Shown: positions 36,747 through 44,943 of the stretch, one piece after another | How the letters are laid out: every line of letters begins with the position of its first letter | Position numbering within the stretch: position 1 is the stretch's first letter | DNA from: Streptomyces sp. R28 | GTDB taxonomy: Bacteria; Actinomycetota; Actinomycetes; Streptomycetales; Streptomycetaceae | Assembly: GCF_041052385.1 (NCBI RefSeq) | Contig: NZ_CP163439.1 | Span: 4,329,001-4,393,000, forward strand | DNA length: 64,000 bases | Direction of reading: 5' to 3' | The notes under the pieces: generated by a model | What the model saw: the letters and a program-made list of their open reading frames with translations, nothing else | Told to the model about the DNA's origin: nothing | Databases searched by the model: none | Program-made: the position numbers and the translations under genes

Positions 36747-37133
36747 ATGGCCGCCGTGGCACGTCTGCGTTCCGTCGTCATCGACTGCCCCGACCCCCGC
36801 GCCCTCGCCCGCTTCTACGCCGGCGTAGGCGGCGGTACACCCGAGGACGACGATCCCGACTGGGTCGTACTCCAGCTCCCGGGCGGACCGCGGATCGCCT
36901 TCCAGTCGGCGCCCGGACACACCCCGCCGAAGTGGCCGCGCGCCGACCACGACTCGCAGCAGTTCCACCTCGACTTCGACGCGGGGTCCACCTGGGAGGA
37001 GGTCGACGCGGCTCAGGAGAAGGTGCTGGAGCTGGGCGCGCGGTTGCTGCACGCCGACGACAAGGAGGACTGGCGGGTCTACGCCGACCCCGCGGGGCAC
37101 CCGTTCTGCCTCTGCCGGATCGAGCGGCCGTGA
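36747..37133 (+). CDS. VOC family protein 2
   Basis: A 128-residue paralogue of the preceding gene, with SVVIDCPDPRALARFYAG, SQQFHLDFD and WRVYADPAGHPFCLCR. The shared HLDxx and GHPFCLC segments show a tandem duplication. GGGAGG precedes its ATG. Probably cotranscribed with VOC 1 and controlled by the CGNR protein. Function unknown. Confidence 0.85.
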   Translation: MAAVARLRSVVIDCPDPRALARFYAGVGGGTPEDDDPDWVVLQLPGGPRIAFQSAPGHTPPKWPRADHDSQQFHLDFDAGSTWEEVDAAQEKVLELGARLLHADDKEDWRVYADPAGHPFCLCRIERP

Positions 37134-37170
37134 TCGAGCAGCCGTGATCGTGGACTCCTGGCGGCCCCGG

Positions 37171-38298
37171 CTATCCGTCCAGCTCGGCGATCTTCGCCGT
37201 CGACGGCTCCCGGCGCCGCTGCGCCTCCCGGGCCGTGAAGTCGGCCTCGCGCAGGACACGCTGGACGTTGCCCCAGGTCAGCAGGGCGATGTCGGCCTCG
37301 GGCCAGCCCCGGCGCAGCAGCTCGGCGACCAGGCGCGGGAAGCCGGAGGCGTCGCTGAGATCCTGCGGGTGGGCGGCGCCGACGTCGTAGGTGCCGGACA
37401 GGCCGACGCACTCCGTGCCCGCCACCTCGCGCACGTGGTCGAGATGGTCGGCGACGTCCCGGACGGACGGGCCGGTCTGCTCGGCGGTCAGCGGCACCAT
37501 GCACAGGCCGCCGACGGCGCGCAGCTCGGCGAGCAGGTCGTCGGGGAGGTTGGCCGGGTGGGGGCGCAGGGCGTGGGCGGCGGAGCGGGCGCACAGGACC
37601 GGTGACCTGGAGACCGCGCACGCGCGGCGCAGGGTGTCCGCGGAGGCGCCGGAGAGTTCGGCCAGCACACCGAGGCGGTTCATCTCGCGCAGCACCTCGT
37701 CGCCGAACCTGGTCAGGCCCGCCTCGCTCGCCCAGGAGGTGCCGGACAGGGTGAGGGCGCGCAGCCCCAGCCCGTGCAGGGAACGCAGGATGCCGAGCGA
37801 GTCGCCGAGGGCCGCGGCCCCCGCGGGGCCGGGCAGGACGGCGACGCGACCGAAGTGGCGGACGTCCGTGATCGGCCCGGGGGTGTCGGCGAGGCGCAGG
37901 CCCTCGGGGTGGGCCCGTACGACGGTCTTCACCAGGTCCAGCTGCTCCAGCGTGGCACCGACGGCCCGCTCGCCGGCCAGTCCCTCGGGCAGGTGCAGCG
38001 CCCAGAACAGCGCGGCGACGTGGCCTTCGCGCATCCGCGGCACGTCTGTGTCGACGGCGCTCTCGCCGAGCTCCAGGTCGACCCGGGGCAGTCGGCGCAG
38101 CGCCCACGGCAGTCCGCTGTAGCCGTCGGCGACGGGGTGGGCGGCGAGCAGGGCGTGGGCGCGTTCGAGGAGGCCCGCGTCGGTGTCCTGGCCCGGACCG
38201 GCGACGGGTTCGTACGGCTCCCCGGGGAGCGCGGCGGGCAGGTCATCGATCTCGCCGACCTCGGGGCTGGTGTCCAGTTCGTCCTTGAGGTCTGCCAT
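37171..38298 (-). CDS. Dipeptidase-family pseudoenzyme (metal ligands lost)
   Basis: A 375-residue protein clearly homologous to the membrane dipeptidase (M19) encoded next to it. Aligned segments include VADGYSGLPWALR against VVDGHNDLPWALR. All five metal-ligand positions have changed: HxD became Y60-x-G62, the bridging Glu segment reads VLPGPAGAA, VDLSH became AELSG, FSHSSS became CARSAA, and GGDYDG became SGTYDV. The fold appears intact with no frameshift, so it is maintained as a non-catalytic protein, perhaps a binding or partner subunit. The 215-base gap upstream shows nothing notable. Confidence 0.8.
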   Translation of the reverse strand: MADLKDELDTSPEVGEIDDLPAALPGEPYEPVAGPGQDTDAGLLERAHALLAAHPVADGYSGLPWALRRLPRVDLELGESAVDTDVPRMREGHVAALFWALHLPEGLAGERAVGATLEQLDLVKTVVRAHPEGLRLADTPGPITDVRHFGRVAVLPGPAGAAALGDSLGILRSLHGLGLRALTLSGTSWASEAGLTRFGDEVLREMNRLGVLAELSGASADTLRRACAVSRSPVLCARSAAHALRPHPANLPDDLLAELRAVGGLCMVPLTAEQTGPSVRDVADHLDHVREVAGTECVGLSGTYDVGAAHPQDLSDASGFPRLVAELLRRGWPEADIALLTWGNVQRVLREADFTAREAQRRREPSTAKIAELDG

Positions 38299-38513
38299 GG
38301 CGGCTGTCTCCGTACGTGATCGGCGTCCTGATCAGCAGTACGGTTCACCGTCGCACGGACCCGGAGCGGGTACCTGGTGGACGGGGCGTTCGGGGGTACC
38401 GGAGGGCTGCCTCTCGGCGGTCAGTGCCCGCTCCGCGGTGAGGTCCGGGACCGGGACCTGATGTACACGGGCGGGGCGAGCGGTGGTTACGCCGACTGCC
38501 CCGCCCTCGACGC

Positions 38514-39698
38514 TCAGCCGTCCAGCGCCTCGATGGTCGCGTTGGACGGGCCCCGCGTCGCCTTCAGGTCACGGGCGACGTCCTCGGCCGCACCCAGCAC
38601 CCGTACCGCGTTCTGCCAGGTCAGCTTGGCCAGGTCGGGCTTGGACCAGCCGCGGTCGAGGAGCTCGGCGATGAGGTTGGGGTAGCCGGACACGTCGCCC
38701 AGGCCGTCGGGGGTGAAGGCCGTGCCGTCGTAGTCGCCGCCGATGCCGATGTGGTCCACGCCCGCGACCTCGCGCATGTGGTCCAGGTGGTCGGCGACCG
38801 TGGGCACCGTGGCGACCGGACGCGGGTTGGTCTCCTCGAAGGCGCGGTGCACCTTCATCGCCTCGGCGGTGGTGTCGAGGTGGTGGAAGCCGTGGGCGCG
38901 CATGTTCTCGTCGGCGGCGGCCGTCCAGTCGACCGCCGCCTGGAGCACGAACTTCGGCACGAACGTCACCATCGCGACGCCGCCGTTGCCGGGGAGCCGT
39001 TCCAGGACGTCGTCGGGGATGTTGCGCGGGTGGTCGCACACCGCGCGGGAGGAGGAGTGGGAGAAGATCACCGGCGCCGACGTGGCGTCCAGCGCGTCCC
39101 GCATCGTCGTCGCCGCCACGTGCGAGAGGTCCACCAGCATGCCCTCGCGGTTCATCTCGCGGACGACCTCGCGGCCGAAGGCCGACAGACCGCCCACGCC
39201 GGGGACGTCCGTCGCCGAGTCCGCCCACGCGATGTTGTCGTTGTGGGTGAGGGTCATGTAGCGGACGCCGAGCGCGTACAGCGCCCGCAGCGTGGCGAGC
39301 GAGTCGGCGATGGAGTGGCCGCCCTCGGCGCCCATGAGGGAGGCGATACGGCCCTCGCCGCGGGCGGCTTCCATGTCCGCCGCCGTCAGCGCCGGGCGCA
39401 GGTCGGCCGGGTAGCGCGCCAGCAACTGCCGTACGCAGTCGATCTGTTCGAGGGTGGCGCTGACCGCCTTGTCCCCGGCGTAGTCCGAGCGGACGTACAC
39501 CGACCAGAACTGCGCGCCCACGCCGCCCTCGCGCAGGCGGGGGATGTCGGTGTGCAGGTGGGCGGCCTGGGAGGTGGCGATGTCGCGGGCGTCGAGGTCG
39601 TAGCGGACCTGTGCGCGCAGGGCCCAGGGGAGGTCGTTGTGGCCGTCGACGACCGGGAACTCGCGCAGGAGTTCCCGGGCTGCCTCCAGGGAGGTCAT
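38514..39698 (-). CDS. Membrane dipeptidase (peptidase M19)
   Basis: A 394-residue zinc dipeptidase. Ligands are present: H20 and D22 (VVDGHNDLPW), the Glu in MGAEGGHS, and the His in VDLSHV and FSHSSSRAV; GGDYDG completes the active site. It cleaves dipeptides, possibly including D-amino acid-containing ones from peptidoglycan turnover. ATG at 39698 is preferred because CGGGGAAG is correctly spaced; a GTG at 39707 overlaps the purE stop. It is transcribed after purK-purE and before its inactive paralogue. Confidence 0.9.
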   Translation of the reverse strand: MTSLEAARELLREFPVVDGHNDLPWALRAQVRYDLDARDIATSQAAHLHTDIPRLREGGVGAQFWSVYVRSDYAGDKAVSATLEQIDCVRQLLARYPADLRPALTAADMEAARGEGRIASLMGAEGGHSIADSLATLRALYALGVRYMTLTHNDNIAWADSATDVPGVGGLSAFGREVVREMNREGMLVDLSHVAATTMRDALDATSAPVIFSHSSSRAVCDHPRNIPDDVLERLPGNGGVAMVTFVPKFVLQAAVDWTAAADENMRAHGFHHLDTTAEAMKVHRAFEETNPRPVATVPTVADHLDHMREVAGVDHIGIGGDYDGTAFTPDGLGDVSGYPNLIAELLDRGWSKPDLAKLTWQNAVRVLGAAEDVARDLKATRGPSNATIEALDG

Positions 39699-39703
39699 CG
39701 CGG

Positions 39704-40231
39704 TCACTTCCCCGAGCCGAAGCCGAAGCCGCTCGCGCCCTCTGCCTTGGCGCGCAGGCGCTTGCCCTTCTCGGTGGCCTGGTCGTTGAGCTCCTGCTGG
39801 AAGTCACGCATCCGCTGCAGCAGGTCCTCGTCGTGCACGGCGAGGATGCGGGCGGCGAGCAGACCGGCGTTGCGGGCGCCGGCGACCGAGACGGTGGCCA
39901 CGGGCACGCCGGCCGGCATCTGCACGATCGAGAGCAGCGAGTCCATGCCGTCGAGGTACTTCAGCGGGACCGGGACGCCGACGACCGGCAGGGGCGTGAC
40001 CGAGGCGAGCATGCCGGGGAGGTGAGCGGCGCCGCCCGCCCCCGCGATGATCACCTTGAGGCCCCGTTCGGCGGCCTGCTCGCCGTACGTGACCATCTCG
40101 CGCGGCATACGGTGCGCGGAGACGACGTCGACCTCGTACTCGATCTCGAACTCGTCGAGGGCCTGGGCGGCGGCCTCCATGACGGGCCAGTCGGAGTCCG
40201 ACCCCATGACGATGCCAACAACGGGGCTCAT
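39704..40231 (-). CDS. purE: N5-carboxyaminoimidazole ribonucleotide mutase
   Basis: A 175-residue PurE class I enzyme that rearranges N5-CAIR to CAIR in purine synthesis. VGIVMGSDSDWPVM, SAHRMPREM and GAGGAAHLPGMLAS are the phosphate- and substrate-binding motifs. Its ATG overlaps the purK stop by four bases, so the pair is translationally coupled. Confidence 0.96.
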   Translation of the reverse strand: MSPVVGIVMGSDSDWPVMEAAAQALDEFEIEYEVDVVSAHRMPREMVTYGEQAAERGLKVIIAGAGGAAHLPGMLASVTPLPVVGVPVPLKYLDGMDSLLSIVQMPAGVPVATVSVAGARNAGLLAARILAVHDEDLLQRMRDFQQELNDQATEKGKRLRAKAEGASGFGFGSGK

Positions 40232-41388
40232 TCGGTGATCGTGCCTCTCAGGTAGCCGGCAGCGTGACGGGCGCGCTCCAGCACGTCGTCGAGGTCGTCG
40301 CCGTAGGTGTTGACGTGACCGACCTTGCGGCCGGGCTTCACGTCCTTGCCGTACATGTGGATCTTGAGCTTGGGGTCGCGGGCCATGCAGTGCAGGTACG
40401 CGGAGTACATGTCGGGGTAGTCGCCGCCGAGGACGTTGACCATGACGGTCCACTCGGCGCGCGGGCGCGGGTCGCCGAGGGGGAGGTCCAGGACCGCGCG
40501 GACGTGGTTGGCGAACTGGGAGGTGATCGCGCCGTCCTGGGTCCAGTGGCCCGAGTTGTGCGGGCGCATCGCCAGTTCGTTGACGAGGATGCGGCCGTCG
40601 CGGGTCTGGAACAGCTCGACGGCGAGGTGGCCGACGACGCCGAGTTCCTTGGCGATGGTGAGGGCCATCTCCTCGGCCTTCAGGGCGAGGGTCCCGTCGA
40701 GGTCGGGGGCGGGTGCGATGACGGTGTCGCAGACGCCGTTGACCTGCCGGGACTCGACCACCGGGTACGCGACGGCCTGGCCGTGCGGGGAGCGTACGAC
40801 GTTCGCCGCGAGCTCCCGTACGAAGTCGACCTTCTCCTCGGCGAGGACCGGGACGCCGGCGCGGAACGGCTCGGCGGCCTCCTCGACGGAGTCGACGACC
40901 CAGACGCCCTTGCCGTCGTAGCCGCCGCGGACGGTCTTGAGGACGACGGGGAAGCCGTCGCCCTCGGCGCCCTCGGCAAGGCCTTCGGCCGCGAAGGCCG
41001 CCACATCCTGTGGGTCGGCCACGAGTCTGTGCCGTGGGCACGGCACGCCGATCGCGTCGAGCTTCGCGCGCATCACGCCCTTGTCCTGGGCGTGCACGAG
41101 TGCGTCAGGGCCCGGGCGGACGGGGATGCCGTCCGCCTCCAGAGCCCTGAGGTGCTCGGTGGGTACATGTTCGTGATCGAAAGTGATCACATCGCAGCCC
41201 CTCGCGAAGTCGCGCAGCGTGTCGAGGTCGCGATAGTCGCCGATGACGACATCGCTCACCACCTGCGCCGCGGAATCCTGAGGGGTGTCACTGAGGAGCT
41301 TGAACCTGATGCCGAGCGGGATGCCCGCCTCGTGTGTCATACGAGCGAGCTGACCCCCGCCGACCATGCCGACTACCGGGAACGTCAC
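40228..41388 (-). CDS. purK: N5-carboxyaminoimidazole ribonucleotide synthase
   Basis: A 386-residue ATP-grasp enzyme that carboxylates AIR with bicarbonate and ATP. VVGMVGGGQLARM at the start, VVLKTVRGGYDGKGVWV for ATP binding, and VNELAMRPHNSGHWT are signatures. GTG at 41388 begins at the conserved sequence. TACCCT lies just upstream, so the message could be leaderless. Divergent from gtrA. Confidence 0.95.
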   Translation of the reverse strand: MTFPVVGMVGGGQLARMTHEAGIPLGIRFKLLSDTPQDSAAQVVSDVVIGDYRDLDTLRDFARGCDVITFDHEHVPTEHLRALEADGIPVRPGPDALVHAQDKGVMRAKLDAIGVPCPRHRLVADPQDVAAFAAEGLAEGAEGDGFPVVLKTVRGGYDGKGVWVVDSVEEAAEPFRAGVPVLAEEKVDFVRELAANVVRSPHGQAVAYPVVESRQVNGVCDTVIAPAPDLDGTLALKAEEMALTIAKELGVVGHLAVELFQTRDGRILVNELAMRPHNSGHWTQDGAITSQFANHVRAVLDLPLGDPRPRAEWTVMVNVLGGDYPDMYSAYLHCMARDPKLKIHMYGKDVKPGRKVGHVNTYGDDLDDVLERARHAAGYLRGTITE

Positions 41389-41563
41389 GCCCCTAGGGTA
41401 TCGGCCGCGTCGGGGCGACCCTCTTACCGGACTTTTCCGGGCCTCTTTCCGACCTATGTCCCCACCTATGAGCTCGCCCACAGGCAATCGCGGAGGGGGG
41501 TGGTTAGCATGGCTGGGTTGACGAAACCGACCGACAAAACGACCGACAGGAGCCTTCACAACC

Positions 41564-42130
41564 ATGGGACGTGGTTCCTCGGGGCTTCATGCGGCGCCTC
41601 CAGTACCTCGCAGTGCGGTGCGGCAGCGGTTCGACCTGCTGATGCGTGAGGTCGCCAAGTTCGGCGCGGTGGGTGGAGCTGGGCTGCTGGTCAACCTCCT
41701 CGTGTTCAACCTGGTACGGCATGTGACCGACCTCCAGGTGGTGCGGGCGAGTGTCATCGCCACCGTCGTCGCGATCGTCTTCAACTACATCGGCTTCCGC
41801 TACTTCACCTACCGGGATCGGGACAAGAGTCGTCGTACGAAGGAACTGGGTCTGTTCCTGCTGTTCAGCGTGGTCGGTCTGGTGATCGAGAACGGTGTGC
41901 TGTACGCGGCGACGTACTGGTTCGGCTGGGACAGTCCGCTGCAGAGCAACATCTTCAAGTTCCTCGGCATCGGTATCGCGACGCTGTTCCGGTTCTGGTC
42001 GTATCGGACGTGGGTGTTCCGGGCGCTTCCTGCGGAGGAGGCGGAGGTGGCCGGCGGGGAATCGTTCCTGGAGGCGCCTCCGCAGGCAGCGCAGGCGGCG
42101 AAGCCGCGGGTCAGGCAGCGGGTGGGCTGA
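41564..42130 (+). CDS. GtrA family membrane protein
   Basis: A 188-residue protein with four membrane helices (VGGAGLLVNLLVFNLV; VIATVVAIVFNYIGF; LFLLFSVVGLVIENGVLY; IFKFLGIGIATLFRFW). The FNYxGFRYFT and FRFWSYRTWVF motifs are typical. GtrA proteins help move or use polyprenyl-phosphate-linked sugars for surface glycans. An Ala/Glu-rich cytoplasmic tail follows. The upstream region carries ACCGACCGACA-type direct repeats. Confidence 0.87.
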   Translation: MGRGSSGLHAAPPVPRSAVRQRFDLLMREVAKFGAVGGAGLLVNLLVFNLVRHVTDLQVVRASVIATVVAIVFNYIGFRYFTYRDRDKSRRTKELGLFLLFSVVGLVIENGVLYAATYWFGWDSPLQSNIFKFLGIGIATLFRFWSYRTWVFRALPAEEAEVAGGESFLEAPPQAAQAAKPRVRQRVG

Positions 42131-42176
42131 CGCTCACCCCGGTGCGGGGTACGGGGTGCGGCCCCGGAGCCTTTCG

Positions 42177-42369
42177 CCCCCGCCGCCCCTACCCGTCCCG
42201 TCCTGAAGGGGCTCCGCCCCTTCGACCCCGCTGGGCTGCCGCCCCAGACCCCGCTTCGGCCCTGAACGGGCCTCGTCCTCAAACTCCCCCGGAGGGGGTG
42301 CCCCCAGACGGGCTGGAATGCCTGGCCGGCGCCGGGGAGTGACCGTCAGCGCCGCGAGGCAGAGCACCC
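42177..42369 (+). repeat. Intergenic hairpin-rich repeat, copy B
   Basis: 193 bases, about 96 percent identical to copy A at 12861-13054, and again between the ends of two convergent genes (gtrA and the histidine kinase). The second stem has lost one G relative to copy A (CTGGGC against GCCCCAG). Confidence 0.75.
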
Positions 42370-42399
42370 AGCGGGTGGGTGGCCCTCCCCCTCCACGCC

Positions 42400-43674
42400 C
42401 TACCTGACCGTCGGGCCCGAATCCTCCGCCTGCTTCTTCAGCGGTGGGGTGCGGGAGAGGAACAGGGCCAGTACCGGGGGGTTGGTCTGGAGCATCTCCA
42501 GGCGGCCGCCGTCGGCTTCCGCCAGGTCGCGGGCCACCGCGAGGCCGATGCCGGTGGAGTTGCGGCCGCTGATGGCTCGCTCGAAGATGCGGGCGCCCAG
42601 GTCCGCCGGGATGCCCGGGCCCTCGTCCGTGACCTCGATGACCGCCTGGTTGCCCGTCACGCGGGTGCGCAGCGCCACCGTGCCGCCGCCGTGCATGAGG
42701 GAGTTCTCGATCAGGGCCGCCAGGACCTGAGCGACCGCGCCCGGGGTGCCGACCGCCCGGAGGTGGCGCTTGCCCGAGCTGACGATCGCCCGGCCCACGC
42801 TGCGGTACGCCGGGCGCCACTCCGCCAGCTGCTGCTGGATGACCTCGTCGAGGTCGAAGGTGACGGCGGAGCCGTTGCGCGGGTCGCGGGAGTTGGTGAG
42901 GAGGCGCTCGACGACGTCCGTGAGGCGCTCCACCTGGGTCAGGGCGATGGTCGCCTCTTCCTTCACCGTGTCGAGATCGTCGGTGAGGGTGATCTCCTCC
43001 AGGCGCATGGAGAGCGCCGTGAGCGGCGTGCGGAGCTGGTGCGAGGCGTCCGCGGCCAGGCGGCGTTCCGCCGTCAGCATGCGCCCGATGCGCTCCGCGG
43101 AGGAGTCCAGCACGTCCGCCACGCGGTCCAGCTCATGGACGCCGTACCGCTTGTGGCGGGGGCGGGGGTCACCCGAGCCGAGGCGTTCCGCCGTTTCCGC
43201 GAGGTCGGTGAGCGGAGAGGCAAGGCGGTTCGCCTGGCGTACCGCCAGCAGGACCGCCGCGATCACCGCCAGCAGCGCCACCGCCCCGATGATCAGCAAC
43301 GTACGGCCGACCTCCCGTGTCACCGACGACCGCGGCTCCTGCACGGTGATCGTCTCGCCCTCCTCGCCGGTCTCCTTGGCGCTGATGACGTCACCGGTCG
43401 GCTTGGAGCCCACCTCGATCACCGGCTTGCCCGGGATCCGGATCTCGGCGTAACGATCCCCCTGGATCTGATCCCGCAGCACCGAGGCGTCCACGGTCTC
43501 CTCACCGAGCAGCCGGCTGTCCACGATGCTGACCAGCCGCACCGCCTCGGTGTCCACCCGCTCCTGCGCGGTGCTGGTGATCGTCCGGGTCTCGACGATG
43601 ACGAGGGACACGCCGAAGACGGCGATGACGACGAGAACGACGGCGAGGGTGGACTGAATCAGTCGGCGGCGCAT
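42400..43674 (-). CDS. Sensor histidine kinase (HAMP-HisKA-HATPase)
   Basis: A 424-residue kinase. Membrane helices are at about 8-28 and 125-146, flanking a ~95-residue extracytoplasmic sensor. A HAMP linker follows, then HisKA with H212 in ASHQLRTPLTAL, and HATPase_c with IENSLMHGGG (N box) and DEGPGIP and STGIGLAVARDL (G boxes). It phosphorylates the regulator encoded just upstream. ATG at 43674 lies 13 bases after a TAA that ends the repeat tail behind the regulator gene. Confidence 0.92.
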   Translation of the reverse strand: MRRRLIQSTLAVVLVVIAVFGVSLVIVETRTITSTAQERVDTEAVRLVSIVDSRLLGEETVDASVLRDQIQGDRYAEIRIPGKPVIEVGSKPTGDVISAKETGEEGETITVQEPRSSVTREVGRTLLIIGAVALLAVIAAVLLAVRQANRLASPLTDLAETAERLGSGDPRPRHKRYGVHELDRVADVLDSSAERIGRMLTAERRLAADASHQLRTPLTALSMRLEEITLTDDLDTVKEEATIALTQVERLTDVVERLLTNSRDPRNGSAVTFDLDEVIQQQLAEWRPAYRSVGRAIVSSGKRHLRAVGTPGAVAQVLAALIENSLMHGGGTVALRTRVTGNQAVIEVTDEGPGIPADLGARIFERAISGRNSTGIGLAVARDLAEADGGRLEMLQTNPPVLALFLSRTPPLKKQAEDSGPTVR

Positions 43675-43687
43675 GGTGTCCTGTTGC

Positions 43688-43783
43688 TTACCTGTACGGC
43701 TTGTCTACCTGTACGGCTTCTGCCTGTACGGCTTCTACTTTTGCGGCTTCCACCTTGGCAGCTTCTACCTTTGCGGCTTTGGG
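43688..43783 (-). other. In-frame EAAKV-repeat tail behind the response regulator stop
   Basis: Directly after the regulator's TGA (43784-43786), the same frame continues for 31 sense codons to a TAA at 43688-43690. It encodes PKAAKV, EAAKV, EAAKV, EAVQA, EAVQV and DKPYR. The DNA is a 15-base tandem repeat, so the period keeps the frame. TGA followed by C is a leaky stop context. It may be a readthrough extension, a former C-terminal tail cut off by a nonsense mutation, or a neutral repeat. Confidence 0.6.
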
Positions 43784-44461
43784 TCAGCTCTTCTCGAAAC
43801 GGAAGCCCACGCCTCGCACGGTGGCGATGTACCGAGGGTTCGCCGCGTCGTCGCCGAGCTTCTTGCGCAGCCACGAGATGTGCATGTCGAGCGTCTTGGT
43901 CGACGACCACCAGGTCGTGTCCCAGACCTCCCGCATCAGCTGATCCCGGGTCACCACCCGGCCGGCGTCGCGCACCAGCACCCGCAGCAGGTCGAACTCC
44001 TTTGCGGTGAGCTGGAGTTCCTCCTCGCCCATCCATGCCCGGTGCGACTCGACGTCGATCCGCACCCCGTGCGTGGCGGGCGGCTGCTGCGGCTCCGCCG
44101 CGCCGCGCCGCAGCAGGGCCCGGACCCGGGCCAGCAGTTCGGCGAGCCGGAACGGCTTGGTGACGTAGTCGTCGGCGCCCGCGTCGAGACCGACGACGGT
44201 GTCCACCTCGTCGGCGCGTGCGGTCAGGATGAGGATCGGCACGGCGTGAGCGTCGGCGCGCAGTCGGCGGGCCACCTCCAGGCCGTCCATGCCGGGCAGG
44301 CCGAGGTCCAGCACGACGAGGTCGATCCCGCCCTGCATTCCAGCGTCGAGCGCGGTGGGGCCGTCCTCCCGCACCTCGACCTCGTACCCTTCCCGGCGCA
44401 GTGCGCGGGCCAGCGGCTCTGAAATGGACGCGTCGTCCTCGGCGAGCAGTACACGGGTCAT
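43784..44461 (-). CDS. OmpR-family response regulator
   Basis: A 225-residue regulator: receiver domain with VLLAEDDASI, phosphoacceptor D52 in LVVLDLGLPGMDGLEV and Lys in YVTKPF, then a winged-helix output domain from about 135 (ELQLTAKEFDLLRVL, VRDQL-like recognition region and RGVGFRFEKS end). It pairs with the downstream histidine kinase. ATG at 44461 is chosen; a longer in-frame start at 44488 adds nine residues without benefit. Confidence 0.93.
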   Translation of the reverse strand: MTRVLLAEDDASISEPLARALRREGYEVEVREDGPTALDAGMQGGIDLVVLDLGLPGMDGLEVARRLRADAHAVPILILTARADEVDTVVGLDAGADDYVTKPFRLAELLARVRALLRRGAAEPQQPPATHGVRIDVESHRAWMGEEELQLTAKEFDLLRVLVRDAGRVVTRDQLMREVWDTTWWSSTKTLDMHISWLRKKLGDDAANPRYIATVRGVGFRFEKS

Positions 44462-44943
44462 GAGCTGATGGTAGTCCGCCCATGACAAGAGCTGGAGAGT
44501 GATCGGCGCCTTGATTCTTACCGCTCCCCGGCCCGTCTCTTACCTACGCCCGCTGTGGTACAGACCTATGCCTACGAGGTGCGATCCTGGAAAGGACCTT
44601 GGAAAGGGTGCTCGCGGTTCCCTCGACACCTGTGATCCCAGTCTCAAGTCCTTCCATATCAGGCAGTGTCCTGACGTATGGTGAAACAACGCCTGTAGCA
44701 CTGCGGGGACCTTCGGCGGCTTGACGCTGAGGGTCTCTTTTGTGTCTGGAATGACCTGTGGCCGGGCCCCCAAGGACGGGGGCGTGGATCCCGGTGGCCG
44801 CCGTCCGCCGCTTCGTGACCCGGAGCGGAACTCCCCGTGGGCGTGGGGGTGGGCGGCTGTGCCTCGCCGGTGCCGGCCGCCCCCCCCCCACCGGGCGCGC
44901 GACAGTCAACGTCGGTGCGCGTCCCGACCAGCAAGGATCGACC
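44462..44943. other. Control region between response regulator and peptide transporter
   Basis: About 480 bases without a gene. CCATATCAGG (44654-44663) and CCTGACGTATGG (44670-44681) form an imperfect inverted repeat with a two-base bulge and a six-base loop, a possible operator or hairpin in the transporter leader. A GC-rich tract with ten consecutive C precedes the transporter start. Confidence 0.35.
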
